A stretch of 64,000 bases of DNA from contig NZ_JBFANZ010000026.1 in NCBI RefSeq assembly GCF_040659735.1, positions 13,919 to 77,918 on the forward strand, given 5' to 3'. This DNA comes from Micromonospora_I sp040659735 (GTDB taxonomy: Bacteria > Actinomycetota > Actinomycetes > Mycobacteriales > Micromonosporaceae). Made by a program: the position numbers and the translations under genes. The notes below the pieces were generated by a model, which saw nothing but the letters and a program-made list of their open reading frames with translations, ran no database searches and had not been told where the DNA came from. Positions 46,029 to 55,179 of the stretch are shown piece by piece (within the stretch, counting starts at the first letter, position 1; the number at the start of each line of letters is the position of its first letter).

Positions 46029-47104
46029 CGGTTGATCGGCCGTCGATTGATCGGTGACGGGTTCGCCGTCACCACGGCGTCCGCCTCTTCCGGAGCGCTC
46101 TCCGGCCGGTCCACGCCGTCGCCGGGCGGCGCGTCGGGCCGTGGTCGCGCGCCGATCCAGCGGGGCGGCGCGAGCCGTTCGTACTGGCCGAAGTGCCGCC
46201 CGAGGTACAGGTCGATACCGGCGACCGCGGCGAGCGCGAGCGCCCACGCCAGCGCGTCGCCGATCCAGTGGTACGCCAGCAGCGGCAGCACGGGTTGCAC
46301 GGCGAGCACGGTCGCGTAGCGCGGCACGCTCAGCCGGCTGACCCCGGCGTAGAGCGCGGCGACCACCGCGGTGGCCGCGAAGATCAGTCCGGCGAAGACG
46401 CCGCCGGTCACCGGGGTGGTGCGAACCTGGTCGACGGTCCAGACCGCGTAGCCGGTCAACGGCACCAGGAGCAGTCCGATCGCGGCGACGGTCTCGGCGG
46501 TGGCGACCAGCGACCGCCGCGCCAGCAGCGGGGCGGCGGTGAGCATCAGCACGGTCGCGGCGGCCAGGATCGCCACCCGGCCGGCGTCGTCGAGCGAGCT
46601 GATCGCGAGGCCGGCGAAGACGACGGCGGCTATCGCGAGCAGCAACGCGCCGAGGCCGAGCAGGACGTTCTGGATTTCCCGCGACGACGCTTCGGGCTTG
46701 GCGCGGGGCTCCGGGTCGACCGGTTGTGCCGGCTGTGGCGGTGGGCGACGCTCGTCTTCGTCGAGCGGGGGCTGCCGGCGGACCCGCGACGACGCTCCCC
46801 GGCCGGCGGTCGGCGGCCGGCGCCCCACCCGGTGCCGCAGTGTCAGGCGGGGCCGCGACGCCCGTTTGAGGCGTTCGTCATTGGCGTGCGCGAGGATGTC
46901 CCGCTGGAAGACCGCCGCCTGCAGATTGGCGGCGATCGTCTTCTGTTCCTTGGCGATGGCCACGTCCCGCGCCTTCATCTCGGCGATGGAACGCTCGATT
47001 CGGGCCAGATCCTCGACGAATTCCCCCTGGTCCGCCCCGCAGTGCGGGCAGTGCGGGCCGGGCGGCATGCTGCGGCCGCACGCGGAACACGGGTAGGTGT
47101 TCAT
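46025..47104 (-). CDS. zinc-ribbon, coiled-coil membrane protein coupled to the large membrane protein
   Basis: This 359-residue protein opens with a zinc ribbon (CSACGRSMPPGPHCPHCGA). A coiled-coil stretch follows (about 24-65, EFVEDLARIERSIAEM), then a basic/proline-rich linker and eight or so membrane helices from about 140, matching in style the repeats of the next protein. The ATG follows a strong GGAGGTG site. The 4-bp overlap with the 1306-residue partner suggests a two-part complex. No function can be assigned; the ribbon and coiled coil could recruit a cytoplasmic partner. Confidence 0.75.
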   Translation of the reverse strand: MNTYPCSACGRSMPPGPHCPHCGADQGEFVEDLARIERSIAEMKARDVAIAKEQKTIAANLQAAVFQRDILAHANDERLKRASRPRLTLRHRVGRRPPTAGRGASSRVRRQPPLDEDERRPPPQPAQPVDPEPRAKPEASSREIQNVLLGLGALLLAIAAVVFAGLAISSLDDAGRVAILAAATVLMLTAAPLLARRSLVATAETVAAIGLLLVPLTGYAVWTVDQVRTTPVTGGVFAGLIFAATAVVAALYAGVSRLSVPRYATVLAVQPVLPLLAYHWIGDALAWALALAAVAGIDLYLGRHFGQYERLAPPRWIGARPRPDAPPGDGVDRPESAPEEADAVVTANPSPINRRPINR

Positions 47105-47266
47105 GGCACCTCCATCACGCCGGCGGCCCAGCATTGTGGACTCTTCCCCGAAGCATGCCCAGAACAGGCAACGGTTGAACAGTCCCCGGAGGACGGGAGA
47201 CCGCAGAAATGACATCGGCCGCGACCCCTGCAGGGATCGCGGCCGGACGTCAGTTCACGTTCGGGG

Positions 47267-48694
47267 TCAGGGGCGACCCATGCCGCGGTAGTCCCAGCCG
47301 GCCTGCGTCCACAGCGTTGAGTCCAGGCAGTTCCGCCCGTCGATCACCCGACGGCCGTTCGCCAGCTCGCCGAGGGCGATCGGGTCGGCGTTGCGGAAAT
47401 CGGCCCACTCGGTGAGCACGCAGACCAGGTCGGAGCCGCGGACCGCGTCGGTCATCGACGCCTCGTAGGCCACGTCCGGGAGTGCCCGCTTGGCGTTCTC
47501 CATGCCTTCGGGGTCGTAGACGCGTACGTCGGCGCCGGCCTTGGCCAACATCGCGGCGACGGCCAGTGACGGCGCGTCGCGTACGTCGTCGGAGTTGGGC
47601 TTGAAGGTCGCGCCCAGCACGGCGATCCGGGTGCCGGAGAGGTCCGGTCCGGCCGGGCCCGAGCGGCGGCCCAGCAGCTCCGCGGCGAGCGTCATCACCC
47701 GGGTGCGGCGACGCAGGTTGATCAGGTCGACCTCGTGCAGGAACCGCAGCGCCTCGCCGGCGCCCAGCTCCTGCGCCCGGGCCTGGAACGCGCGGATGTC
47801 CTTCGGCAGGCAACCGCCGCCGAAGCCGACGCCGGCCTGCAGGAACCGGTTGCCGATGCGCGGGTCGTAGCCGATCGCGCGGGCGAGCTGCGTCACATCG
47901 CCGCCGGCCACCTCGCAGACCTCGGCCATCGCGTTGATGAACGAGATCTTGGTGGCGAGGAAGGCGTTGGCGGCCACCTTGACCAGCTCGGCGGTGGCGA
48001 AATCGGTCACCACCAGCGGGACCTCGCGGTCCTCGGTGGCGGCCAGGTCGAAGACACCCTTGTGGGCCGAGTAGAGCATCGAGTTGGCCCACTCGCTCTT
48101 GACGCCGACCACGATGCGGTTGGGGCGGAGCACGTCCTCGACGGCGAAGCCCTCCTGGAGGAACTCGGGGCTCCAGGCCACCTCGATCCCGAGGTCCGGG
48201 GAGACGTGCTTGCCCACGAGCTGCTCGATCCACTCGGCGGTGCCGACCGGCACGGTCGACTTTCCGACGATCAGCGCCTTGCGGGTCAGGTGCTGGGAGA
48301 GGCCCGTCACGGCCGCCTCGACGTAGGTCAGGTCCGCGCCCATCCCGTCCGCGCGCTGTGGCGTGCCCACGCAGATGAAGTGGACGTCACCGAAGTCGGC
48401 CGTCTCCTTGTAGTCGGTGGTGAAGCGTAGCCGCCCGGCCGCGAGGTTGCGGCGGAGCAGTTCGTCGAGCCCGGCCTCGTGGAACGGGACGGCGCCGCCG
48501 GAGAGCTTCGCGATCTTGGCTTCGTCGATGTCGAAGCCGATCACCTCGTAGCCGAGTTCGGCGAAGCAGATGGCGTACGTCGCGCCCAGGTACCCGGTGC
48601 CCAGGAAGGTCAGCCGCGGGCGGGCAGAGCCGGACGGAGGGGTCACCGTGGCGATTGCCGGCATGGGTTGGCTACTCGGGTACGGGATCGTCAC
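47267..48694 (-). CDS. UDP-glucose 6-dehydrogenase family
   Basis: This 475-residue nucleotide-sugar dehydrogenase makes a uronate (UDP-glucuronate or similar) with two NAD+ reductions. TFLGTGYLGATYAICFAELG is the NAD fold, TPQRADGMGADLTYVEAA the sugar-binding region, and the catalytic cysteine lies in GVGFGGGCLPKDIRAF. ATFKPNSDDVRDAPSL is the C-terminal domain marker. The start is uncertain: GTG at 48694 has GGAG about 10 nt upstream; ATG at 48664 is also possible. It may feed cell-wall or glycoside sugars. Confidence 0.93.
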   Translation of the reverse strand: MTIPYPSSQPMPAIATVTPPSGSARPRLTFLGTGYLGATYAICFAELGYEVIGFDIDEAKIAKLSGGAVPFHEAGLDELLRRNLAAGRLRFTTDYKETADFGDVHFICVGTPQRADGMGADLTYVEAAVTGLSQHLTRKALIVGKSTVPVGTAEWIEQLVGKHVSPDLGIEVAWSPEFLQEGFAVEDVLRPNRIVVGVKSEWANSMLYSAHKGVFDLAATEDREVPLVVTDFATAELVKVAANAFLATKISFINAMAEVCEVAGGDVTQLARAIGYDPRIGNRFLQAGVGFGGGCLPKDIRAFQARAQELGAGEALRFLHEVDLINLRRRTRVMTLAAELLGRRSGPAGPDLSGTRIAVLGATFKPNSDDVRDAPSLAVAAMLAKAGADVRVYDPEGMENAKRALPDVAYEASMTDAVRGSDLVCVLTEWADFRNADPIALGELANGRRVIDGRNCLDSTLWTQAGWDYRGMGRP

Positions 48695-48941
48695 GCCTGT
48701 GGTCTCCGCTCGCATCGGCGGCGCTGTGGGTGCGTCGCGGTCGGGTGCGGCGCCGGATCTCGGCGCCGTCATCGGACAGTTCAGATGTATTCAGGGCAGC
48801 GGCTCGGCTGCGTGACCCGGCTGAAGCCGCCGAGGTGCGCAAGCGACGATAGTGGGTGAGCCTACGCGGCCGGAAAAGGGCACCCGGTGGTTGGCCGTTA
48901 TCCTCACATCCGCGCAGGCTAATCGCCAAGGGGAGGGCATC

Positions 48942-50105
48942 ATGACCACGGAGCACTCGTTCGACGTTTATCAGTTGCCGGAGGAGCACGAGGCGATCCG
49001 GCAGGCGGTGCGGGCGGTCTGTGACGCGAAGGTCGCTCCCAACGCCGCGGAGGCTGACGAAACCGGGGAATTCCCCAAGGCATCCTACGAGGCGCTGCGC
49101 GCGGCCGACTTCCATGCTCCGCATATTCCGGCCGAATTCGGGGGCGCCGGCGCCGACGCGCTGGCCACCGCCATCGTCATCGAGGAGGTCGCCCGGGCGT
49201 GCGCCTCGTCGTCGCTGATCCCCGCCGTCAACAAGCTCGGCACGATGCCGCTGCTGCTGGCGGGCTCCGCGGACCTCAAGCGGCGCTACCTGACCCCGGT
49301 CGCCGGCGGCGACGGGATGTTCTCGTACTGCCTCTCGGAGCCCGAGGCGGGCAGCGACGCGGCCTCGATGACGACGCGCGCCGTGCGTGACGGTGACCAC
49401 TACGTGCTCAACGGCGCCAAGCGGTGGATCACCAACGCCGGCGTCTCCGAGTACTACACCGTCTTCGCGGTGACCGACCCCGCCGCCCGGTCGCGTGGCA
49501 TTTCCGCCTTCGTCGTGGAGAAGTCCGATCCGGGTGTGAGCTTCGGGGCGCCGGAGAAGAAGCTGGGCATCAAGGGCTCCCCGACCCGCGAGGTCTACTT
49601 CGACAACGTACGGATCCCCGCCGACCGCATGATCGGCGAGCCGGGCACCGGGTTCGCCACCGCGATGCGCACCCTCGACCACACGCGGGTCACCATCGCC
49701 GCCCAGGCGGTCGGCATCGCGCAGGGCGCGCTGGACTTCGCCAAGGGCTACGTCAAGGAGCGGCAGCAGTTCGGCAAGCCGGTCGCGGAGTTCCAGGGCA
49801 TCCAGTTCATCCTCGCCGACATGGGGATGAAGCTGGAGGCGGCCCGTCAGTTGACGTACGCGGCGGCGGGCAAGTCGGAGCGGGGTGACGCGGACCTCAC
49901 CTTCTTCGGTGCGGCCGCGAAGTGCTTCGCGTCGGACGCGGCGATGGAGATCACCACCGACGCGGTGCAGCTGCTCGGCGGGTACGGCTACACGAAGGAC
50001 TTCCCGGTCGAGCGGATGATGCGGGACGCCAAGATCACCCAGATCTACGAGGGCACGAACCAGGTGCAGCGCATCGTGATGGCGCGCCAACTGCTCCAGG
50101 GCTGA
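48942..50105 (+). CDS. acyl-CoA dehydrogenase
   Basis: A flavoprotein of 387 residues of the acyl-CoA dehydrogenase family. FSYCLSEPEAGSDAASM and NGAKRWITNAGVSEYY bind FAD, and the catalytic base is the glutamate of QIYEGTNQVQRIV. It introduces a 2,3 double bond in acyl-CoA during beta-oxidation or branched amino acid breakdown; chain-length preference is not readable. The ATG at 48942 follows GGGGAGGG. It lies divergent from the UDP-glucose dehydrogenase gene, with a long stem-loop downstream. Confidence 0.95.
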   Translation: MTTEHSFDVYQLPEEHEAIRQAVRAVCDAKVAPNAAEADETGEFPKASYEALRAADFHAPHIPAEFGGAGADALATAIVIEEVARACASSSLIPAVNKLGTMPLLLAGSADLKRRYLTPVAGGDGMFSYCLSEPEAGSDAASMTTRAVRDGDHYVLNGAKRWITNAGVSEYYTVFAVTDPAARSRGISAFVVEKSDPGVSFGAPEKKLGIKGSPTREVYFDNVRIPADRMIGEPGTGFATAMRTLDHTRVTIAAQAVGIAQGALDFAKGYVKERQQFGKPVAEFQGIQFILADMGMKLEAARQLTYAAAGKSERGDADLTFFGAAAKCFASDAAMEITTDAVQLLGGYGYTKDFPVERMMRDAKITQIYEGTNQVQRIVMARQLLQG

Positions 50106-50143
50106 GCGCCCACACCCGCGCGGGCAGCGCCCCGCCGGCAGCA

Positions 50144-50225
50144 CCCCCGCGATCTTGCGCATCCGGCCCGTGCCGAACGGCGTCTCCGCCCCGAACGGGC
50201 GGCAACAACTGCAAGATCGCGGGGG
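50144..50225. terminator. 15-bp perfect inverted repeat between convergent genes
   Basis: CCCCCGCGATCTTGC (50144-50158) pairs perfectly with GCAAGATCGCGGGGG (50211-50225). The 52-nt loop contains a further GCCCGT/ACGGGC stem. It lies between the acyl-CoA dehydrogenase stop (50105) and the convergent membrane gene end (50235). A close relative of the right arm occurs at 51716-51735. Confidence 0.75.
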
Positions 50226-50234
50226 ACGGGCGGG

Positions 50235-50933
50235 TCACTCGGTCGTGCTGGACTCCTTCGCGACCGCGCGCGGCGGGGTCGACCAGGGAGACTGGCTGTC
50301 CTGCCGGCGCGGCAGGGGCGCCGGGTCGACCTCATCGGAGCCGCGTTGCGTGGGGATCGCCGCGGGCGCCCCGTCCGTTTCGTCCGTGGCCGGCGCCGTC
50401 GGCGTCGCGCCGAGGTCGCTCGGGCTCTCGTGCTCGTCCCCGCCCGACGCGTCGTCCCCGCCGGTCGCCGGCGCGGCCGCCCCGTCGCCCACCGCGTCGT
50501 CGGCGGTGACCGGCCACCGTCGCCACCGCTGGACGCTGACGGCCGCCATCACCAGCAGCACGCCGAGCAGCAGAAGCGTGCCGTTGTCCAACGGCAGGTG
50601 CAGCGGCACGGGCCGCCCGAAGATCCGCTCGTTGCCCGGAACGTTGTCGTGGACGACGAACGGTGCGACGAACATGCCGGCGTACGCCCCGATCAGCAGC
50701 AGCCCGGCGACGAGCGGGCCGAGGGGCGAGATCCGCAGCGTGCCGAGCAGGCCGAGCAGGATCCCGGCGGCCACCAGGTAGGCGGCCGGTTCGATGAGGC
50801 TGGCCGTGTCGTAACGGCCGTCGTCCACCCAGCCGGCCACGGTGCGGGTCGATCCGCCCTGGCCCATCGCGATGAGCAGCCAGGTGACCGGGGCCACCAC
50901 AACGCCGGCGAGCAAGCTCCAGAGATGACGCAT
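50235..50933 (-). CDS. four-helix membrane protein with acidic tail
   Basis: This 232-residue protein has four membrane helices (about 4-24, 46-66, 72-96 and 121-138) followed by a long acidic Asp/Glu/Ala/Pro-rich cytoplasmic tail (about 150-232). Conserved points are WVDDGRYDTASLIEPAAYL and NERIFGRPVPLHLPLDNG. Function unknown; common in actinobacteria. TACGGT on the minus strand (plus 50940-50945) lies 6 nt before the ATG at 50933, so the message is leaderless. Its promoter overlaps that of the divergent thioesterase. Confidence 0.8.
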   Translation of the reverse strand: MRHLWSLLAGVVVAPVTWLLIAMGQGGSTRTVAGWVDDGRYDTASLIEPAAYLVAAGILLGLLGTLRISPLGPLVAGLLLIGAYAGMFVAPFVVHDNVPGNERIFGRPVPLHLPLDNGTLLLLGVLLVMAAVSVQRWRRWPVTADDAVGDGAAAPATGGDDASGGDEHESPSDLGATPTAPATDETDGAPAAIPTQRGSDEVDPAPLPRRQDSQSPWSTPPRAVAKESSTTE

Positions 50934-50956
50934 GGGCGCACCGTACCGTGTCCGGT

Positions 50957-51478
50957 ATGACCGAGCAGTCCGCCGCCGTGCCATCCGGAAAGCCCACCTC
51001 CTACTCCCGCGTCACCCTCAGTCGGATCATGACTGCGATCGACGTGAACCTTTACGGGACGGTGCACGGCGGCGTGCTGATGAAGTTCGTCGACGACGTC
51101 GCCGGCGCGGCCGCCGCGCGGCACAGCGGTGGGACGGCGGTCACGGCCGCCATCGACGAGATCCTGTTCGTGGAGCCGGTGCGGGTCGGCGACCTGGTGC
51201 ACGCCCACGCCCAGGTGAACTGGACGGGCCAGACCTCGATGGAGGTCGGGGTGAAGGTGGTCGCCGAGCGATGGGACACCGCCGAGGACGAGCCGATCCG
51301 GGTCGCCACCGCGTACCTGGTCTTCGTCGCCGTCGACGTGGCCGGTGCGCCGCGCGAGGTGCGCCCGGTGCTGCCGGAGACCCCGCACGACGAACGACGG
51401 TTCCGGGAGGCCGAGATCCGGCGCGAGCACCGGCTGGCCCGGCGCCGGGCCATCCAGCGCGCGCGGGCGAGCGGCTAA
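50957..51478 (+). CDS. acyl-CoA thioesterase, hotdog fold (YciA-like)
   Basis: A 173-residue hotdog-fold thioesterase. RIMTAIDVNLYGTVHGGVLMKFVDDVAGAAA (part) is the typical YciA/BACH helix and active-site segment, with the Asp in FVDD, and EPVRVGDLVHAHAQVNWTGQTSMEVGV is the central strand set. It hydrolyses acyl-CoA to free acid. ATG at 50957 is preferred over a GTG three codons upstream because TACCGT (50944-50949) lies exactly 7 nt before it. Likely part of general lipid housekeeping. Confidence 0.9.
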   Translation: MTEQSAAVPSGKPTSYSRVTLSRIMTAIDVNLYGTVHGGVLMKFVDDVAGAAAARHSGGTAVTAAIDEILFVEPVRVGDLVHAHAQVNWTGQTSMEVGVKVVAERWDTAEDEPIRVATAYLVFVAVDVAGAPREVRPVLPETPHDERRFREAEIRREHRLARRRAIQRARASG

Positions 51479-51704
51479 CGGGCGCGGCGGTCGACCGGAG
51501 GTAGGCGACGGTCACCGGAAGGTGGAGCAGCAGCGACGTGACCACGCCCGGGGCGTAACCGCCGCTGTGGATGGCGGCCGGCACGTGCGGCACCAGCACG
51601 TTGATGAGCATGATCCACGCGAGCACCCGCGGCAGGTCGGGCCGGTCACGGCGGACGCCGACGACGACGAGCGCCAGGCCGACGACTGAGCCGCGCGGGT
51701 CCAC
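51479..51704 (-). pseudogene. remnant of a membrane protein gene
   Basis: Between the thioesterase stop and the next repeat, the minus strand reads as three membrane segments (SVVGLALVVVGV, AWIMLINVLVPHVP, VVTSLLLHLPVTVAYL) with good composition, but has no natural start (only a GTG in the middle of the fold). It has no stop of its own before entering the antisense of the thioesterase gene. It looks like a fragment that has lost its 5-prime part, possibly its 3-prime end too. Confidence 0.4.
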
Positions 51705-51715
51705 GTAGGTGCCAC

Positions 51716-51735
51716 AACTGCAACATCGCGGGGAA
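51716..51735. repeat. short repeat related to the 50211 inverted-repeat arm
   Basis: AACTGCAACATCGCGGGG here matches AACTGCAAGATCGCGGGG near 50207-50224 in all but one base. It sits at the boundary of the decayed membrane gene. Probably one arm of an old intergenic stem element. Confidence 0.45.
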
Positions 51736-51879
51736 TGGCCACATAGGTCGGGGTGGGACGGTGTGGGGTGGGCACGCGTCGCGCGGGGCCGACAGGGTCG
51801 CAGAATGACCGCCGGGGTACGGCAAGATGGCGGCCAGGACCACTACAGCGTCGTGGCGGTCCGGGGGAGGGGTGACACA

Positions 51880-53850
51880 GTGGGTGACGTGCTCTGGACG
51901 CCGCCGGCCGACGTCCGCGAACGATCCCGGATCGGCGACTACCTGCGCTGGCTGACCGCGGAGCGGGGCCTGGACTTCGCCGACTACGACGCCCTGTGGC
52001 GCTGGTCGGTGACCGACCTCGACGCGTTCTGGCGCACCATCTGGGACTACTTCCAGGTGATCGCGCACACCGCGCCGGAAACCACCCTGGCGCGCCGGAC
52101 CATGCCCGGGGCGCGCTGGTTTCCCGGGGCGACCCTCAACTACGCCGAGCATGTGCTGCGCATGCCCGGCCTCGCCGACGACGACCCGGTGGTGCTCGGC
52201 TACAGCCAGAGCCGGGCACCGGTCACGCTGACCGCGGCCGAGCTACGTGAGCAGGTGCGCCGCGTCCGTGCCGGGCTGCGGCGGCTCGGCGTCGGCCGCG
52301 GTGACCGGGTCGCGGCGTACGCGCCGAACATCCCCGAGACCTTCGTGCTGATGCTCGCCACCACCAGTCTCGGGGCGGTCTTCTCGTCCTGCGCGCCCGA
52401 GTTCGGCACGCGCAGCGTGGTGGACCGTTGGCAGCAGATCGAGCCCACCGTGCTGGTCGCCGTCGACGGCTACCGCTACGGGGAGAAGCCGGTCGACCGG
52501 CGCGCGGAGCTGGCGGCGATCCGGGCCGCGCTGCCGTCGGTCGTACACACCGTCCTTCTCTCCTATCTGGACGGCCAGGCCGCGCCGCCACCGGCGACGA
52601 TGACCTGGGCCGAGCTCGCAGCCGAGACCGACGAGGCGATGGAGTTCGCCGCGGTCGCCTTCGACCACCCGCTCTACGTGCTCTATTCCTCGGGCACGAC
52701 CGGGCTGCCCAAGCCCATCGTGCACGGCCACGGCGGCATCCTGCTCGAACATCTGAAGATGCTCGCCCTGCACCATGACCTGGGGCCGGGGGACCGGTTC
52801 TTCTGGTTCAGCACGACGGGCTGGATGATGTGGAACTTCCTGGTCTCCGGGCCGGCGGTCGGCGCGGCGATCGTGCTCTACGACGGGAATCCGGGCCATC
52901 CCGACCTGGGCGCGTTGTGGCGGCTGGCGGACGAGGCGAAGGTGACCTACTTCGGCACCTCGGCGCCGTTCCTGCTGGCCTGCCGCAAGGCCGGAGTGGT
53001 GCCGCGCGAGCAGGCCGACCTCTCCGCGCTGCGCGCGGTGGGCTCGACCGGCGCGCCGCTCCCGGCCGAGGGGTTCAGCTGGGTGTACGAGACGGTCAGC
53101 GACACGGTTCAGCTGCAGTCGCTCTCCGGTGGCACCGACGTCTGCACCGGCTTCGTCGGCGGGGTGCCGCTGGTGCCGGTCTACGCCGGGGAGATCGGCT
53201 GCCGCTGCCTCGGCGCCAAGGTCGAGGCACGTTCGGCCGATGGCACACCGGTCGTGGGCGAGCTCGGCGAGCTGGTGATCACCGAGCCGATGCCGAGCAT
53301 GCCGGTCGGCTTCTGGAACGACCCGGACGGTTCGCGCTACCGGGAGGCGTACTTCGACCTCTACCCCGGGGTGTGGCGGCACGGCGACTGGATCACGGTC
53401 AGTGAGCGGGGGAGCTGCGTGATCACGGGGCGCTCCGACGCGACGCTCAACCGGGGCGGGGTCCGGCTGGGTACCGCCGAGTTCTACTCCGTGGTCGAGG
53501 CGCTCCCCGAGGTGGTCGACTCGGTCGTGATCCACCTCGAGGATCCCGAGGGGGGCGCGGGCGACCTGCTCCTCTTCGTGGTCCTCGCCGACGGGTTGGA
53601 GCTCGACGACGCGCTGCGTCGGAGGATCGCCGGGGAGTTGCGCACCGCGCTCTCGCCACGGCACGTGCCCGACGAGATCCACCAGGTGCGGGCGGTGCCC
53701 CGGACGCTGTCGGCGAAGAAGCTGGAGGTGCCGGTGAAGAAGATCCTGACCGGCACGCCGGTGGAGTCGGCGGCGGCCACCGGGGCGCTCGCCAACCCGG
53801 AGTCGCTGGCGGCCTTCGAGCGGTTCGCGAAGGAGCGCACCGACCGCTGA
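51880..53850 (+). CDS. acetoacetate-CoA ligase
   Basis: An ANL-superfamily ligase of 656 residues, the length of acetoacetyl-CoA synthetases. An N-terminal acetyl-CoA-synthetase-like cap (FWRTIWDYFQVIA; TMPGARWFPGATLNYAEH) is followed by the P-loop YSSGTTGLPKPIVHGHGG. Then come FWFSTTGWMMWNF and the A8 region WITVSERGSCVITGRSDATLNRGGVRLG (part), with the A10 lysine in LSAKKLEVPVKKILTG. It activates acetoacetate with ATP. GTG at 51880 follows GGGGGAGGGG at 8 nt; the longer upstream frame is noncoding. Confidence 0.93.
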   Translation: MGDVLWTPPADVRERSRIGDYLRWLTAERGLDFADYDALWRWSVTDLDAFWRTIWDYFQVIAHTAPETTLARRTMPGARWFPGATLNYAEHVLRMPGLADDDPVVLGYSQSRAPVTLTAAELREQVRRVRAGLRRLGVGRGDRVAAYAPNIPETFVLMLATTSLGAVFSSCAPEFGTRSVVDRWQQIEPTVLVAVDGYRYGEKPVDRRAELAAIRAALPSVVHTVLLSYLDGQAAPPPATMTWAELAAETDEAMEFAAVAFDHPLYVLYSSGTTGLPKPIVHGHGGILLEHLKMLALHHDLGPGDRFFWFSTTGWMMWNFLVSGPAVGAAIVLYDGNPGHPDLGALWRLADEAKVTYFGTSAPFLLACRKAGVVPREQADLSALRAVGSTGAPLPAEGFSWVYETVSDTVQLQSLSGGTDVCTGFVGGVPLVPVYAGEIGCRCLGAKVEARSADGTPVVGELGELVITEPMPSMPVGFWNDPDGSRYREAYFDLYPGVWRHGDWITVSERGSCVITGRSDATLNRGGVRLGTAEFYSVVEALPEVVDSVVIHLEDPEGGAGDLLLFVVLADGLELDDALRRRIAGELRTALSPRHVPDEIHQVRAVPRTLSAKKLEVPVKKILTGTPVESAAATGALANPESLAAFERFAKERTDR

Positions 53851-53934
53851 GCCGAGCCTGAGCTGACCGCGCGGGCCCGCTTATCCACCCACACGTCTGG
53901 CAACGGGAAGGGTCGGGCGGAGCGTCCCCTCTTC

Positions 53935-54291
53935 GTGGGCGTCTACCTCCGCCTGACCATCACCGACACGCTCGCCGTGTGGGTCGAGGGCAGCACCGCG
54001 TTCGATCCGCTTGCCAAGATCACCCGTACCTTCTGGTGCCGGCTCCCCGGCGACTGGGTCGCCGACGGCGCGCTCTGCGAGACACGCCGCGACTCCCTCG
54101 TCGACCGCCTCTACGGGCCCGGCTGGCGGAGCGGAAACCCCGACGGGTCGCGCTACATCATCCTGGACATGCAGGAGAAGGTGCTCTCCGAGCGGGAGGC
54201 CGAGGGCAAGCCCTGGCTGAGCGACCGGGCCAACTTCTACGTGTGCGAGCCGGACGGCACGCTGCGCGAGGTGGTGCCGAGCCGGTTGTGA
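53935..54291 (+). CDS. small hypothetical protein
   Basis: This 118-residue soluble protein contains WVEGSTAFDPLAKITRTFWCRL, RYIILDMQEKVLSEREAEGKPWL and FYVCEPDGTLREV. It has no signal peptide or membrane segment. I cannot name a family. Codon use and the GTG start fit a real gene, but there is no clear ribosome-binding site. It lies between the acetoacetyl-CoA ligase and the convergent TIGR03089 gene. Confidence 0.6.
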   Translation: MGVYLRLTITDTLAVWVEGSTAFDPLAKITRTFWCRLPGDWVADGALCETRRDSLVDRLYGPGWRSGNPDGSRYIILDMQEKVLSEREAEGKPWLSDRANFYVCEPDGTLREVVPSRL

Positions 54292-54300
54292 CCGCCGCGG

Positions 54301-54993
54301 CTACGCCAGGGTCACGGTGACCTTCTCGGCCGCGGCGCGGTCGGGAAGCCGGGTCGGGTCGGCATGCCCACACAGGACGATGCTCGCGCCCACGGTGAGC
54401 GGAGCCAACAGCCAGTCGATCGGGTTGGCGTGCCGCGCGGCGTCGACCAGCACCCGCGCGCCGGGCACGAGGCCCAGCTCCGCGCCGCGCCGGGTCGCGC
54501 GGTCGGCCAGGTCCGCGTCCTGCGGGCCCCCGGTCGGGTACGGCGTGAAGTGGTCGCCGTGTCCGCGTACCTCCACGACGTAGTCGCTGAACCCGGCGGG
54601 CAGCTCACGTACCGGCGCGGCCATCGGGGCCAGGGCCAGCGCGTAGCGCTCCCCGGCCGGCCAGGCGGTCGCCTCGTCCACCCGGTCCGCGGCGGCGAAG
54701 AGCACCTCCACGGACCGCACCGCCTCGGTCTGGACATCGAGCCCGGCGGACCAGGCGCCGAGCAGCACGGCGGCGGTCTGCCAGTGCGGCGGCAGGAGCA
54801 CCCCGACCGCGTCGCCGGGCGCCATCCCCGCCCCGTCGACCAGCAGATTGGCGGTCTTCGACACCCAGTTCGTCAGCGTCGCGCCGGAGAGTTCGGTGCG
54901 CTCCCCGGTCGCGTCGTCGTACCAGGTGAGCAGCGGGCGGATCGGATCCTGGGCCACCGCGGCGGCGAAGATCCGGGCAATGTTCTCGGCCAT
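54301..54993 (-). CDS. TIGR03089-family protein
   Basis: This 230-residue protein resembles only the N-terminal part of AMP-binding (ANL) enzymes: WYDDATGERTELSGATLTNWVSKTANLL and LPPHWQTAAVLLGAWSAGLDV, with a C-terminal ending at LCGHADP. It lacks the ATP P-loop and the A8-A10 regions, so it probably does not act as a ligase. It is an actinobacterial family usually encoded beside mannose and glycosyltransferase genes, as here. TATCGT on the minus strand (plus 55002-55007) lies 8 nt before the ATG (leaderless). Confidence 0.9.
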   Translation of the reverse strand: MAENIARIFAAAVAQDPIRPLLTWYDDATGERTELSGATLTNWVSKTANLLVDGAGMAPGDAVGVLLPPHWQTAAVLLGAWSAGLDVQTEAVRSVEVLFAAADRVDEATAWPAGERYALALAPMAAPVRELPAGFSDYVVEVRGHGDHFTPYPTGGPQDADLADRATRRGAELGLVPGARVLVDAARHANPIDWLLAPLTVGASIVLCGHADPTRLPDRAAAEKVTVTLA

Positions 54994-55179
54994 CTGTCAG
55001 GACGATACCGGTTGGGGCACGCACCGTGACGGGCTGATCCCGTCCAGCTGACGAGAGGATGACGGGATCGGGAAAGACAGTTCACTGGTCGCGTCGCAGG
55101 CATCGGCGCGCGTGCGGCGCGGCGTAGGCTTGACGGTGAGTGTTGTAGCCCACAGCCCCCGCCATCGAGGAGTTGCCCA

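Noticed and set aside
46020..46090. Frameshift in a single long membrane gene
   Set aside because: The ATGA overlap gives the second gene its own start at the exact stop of the first, the same coupling used by several other pairs in the window, so two genes are the simpler reading; kept as a finding to test.
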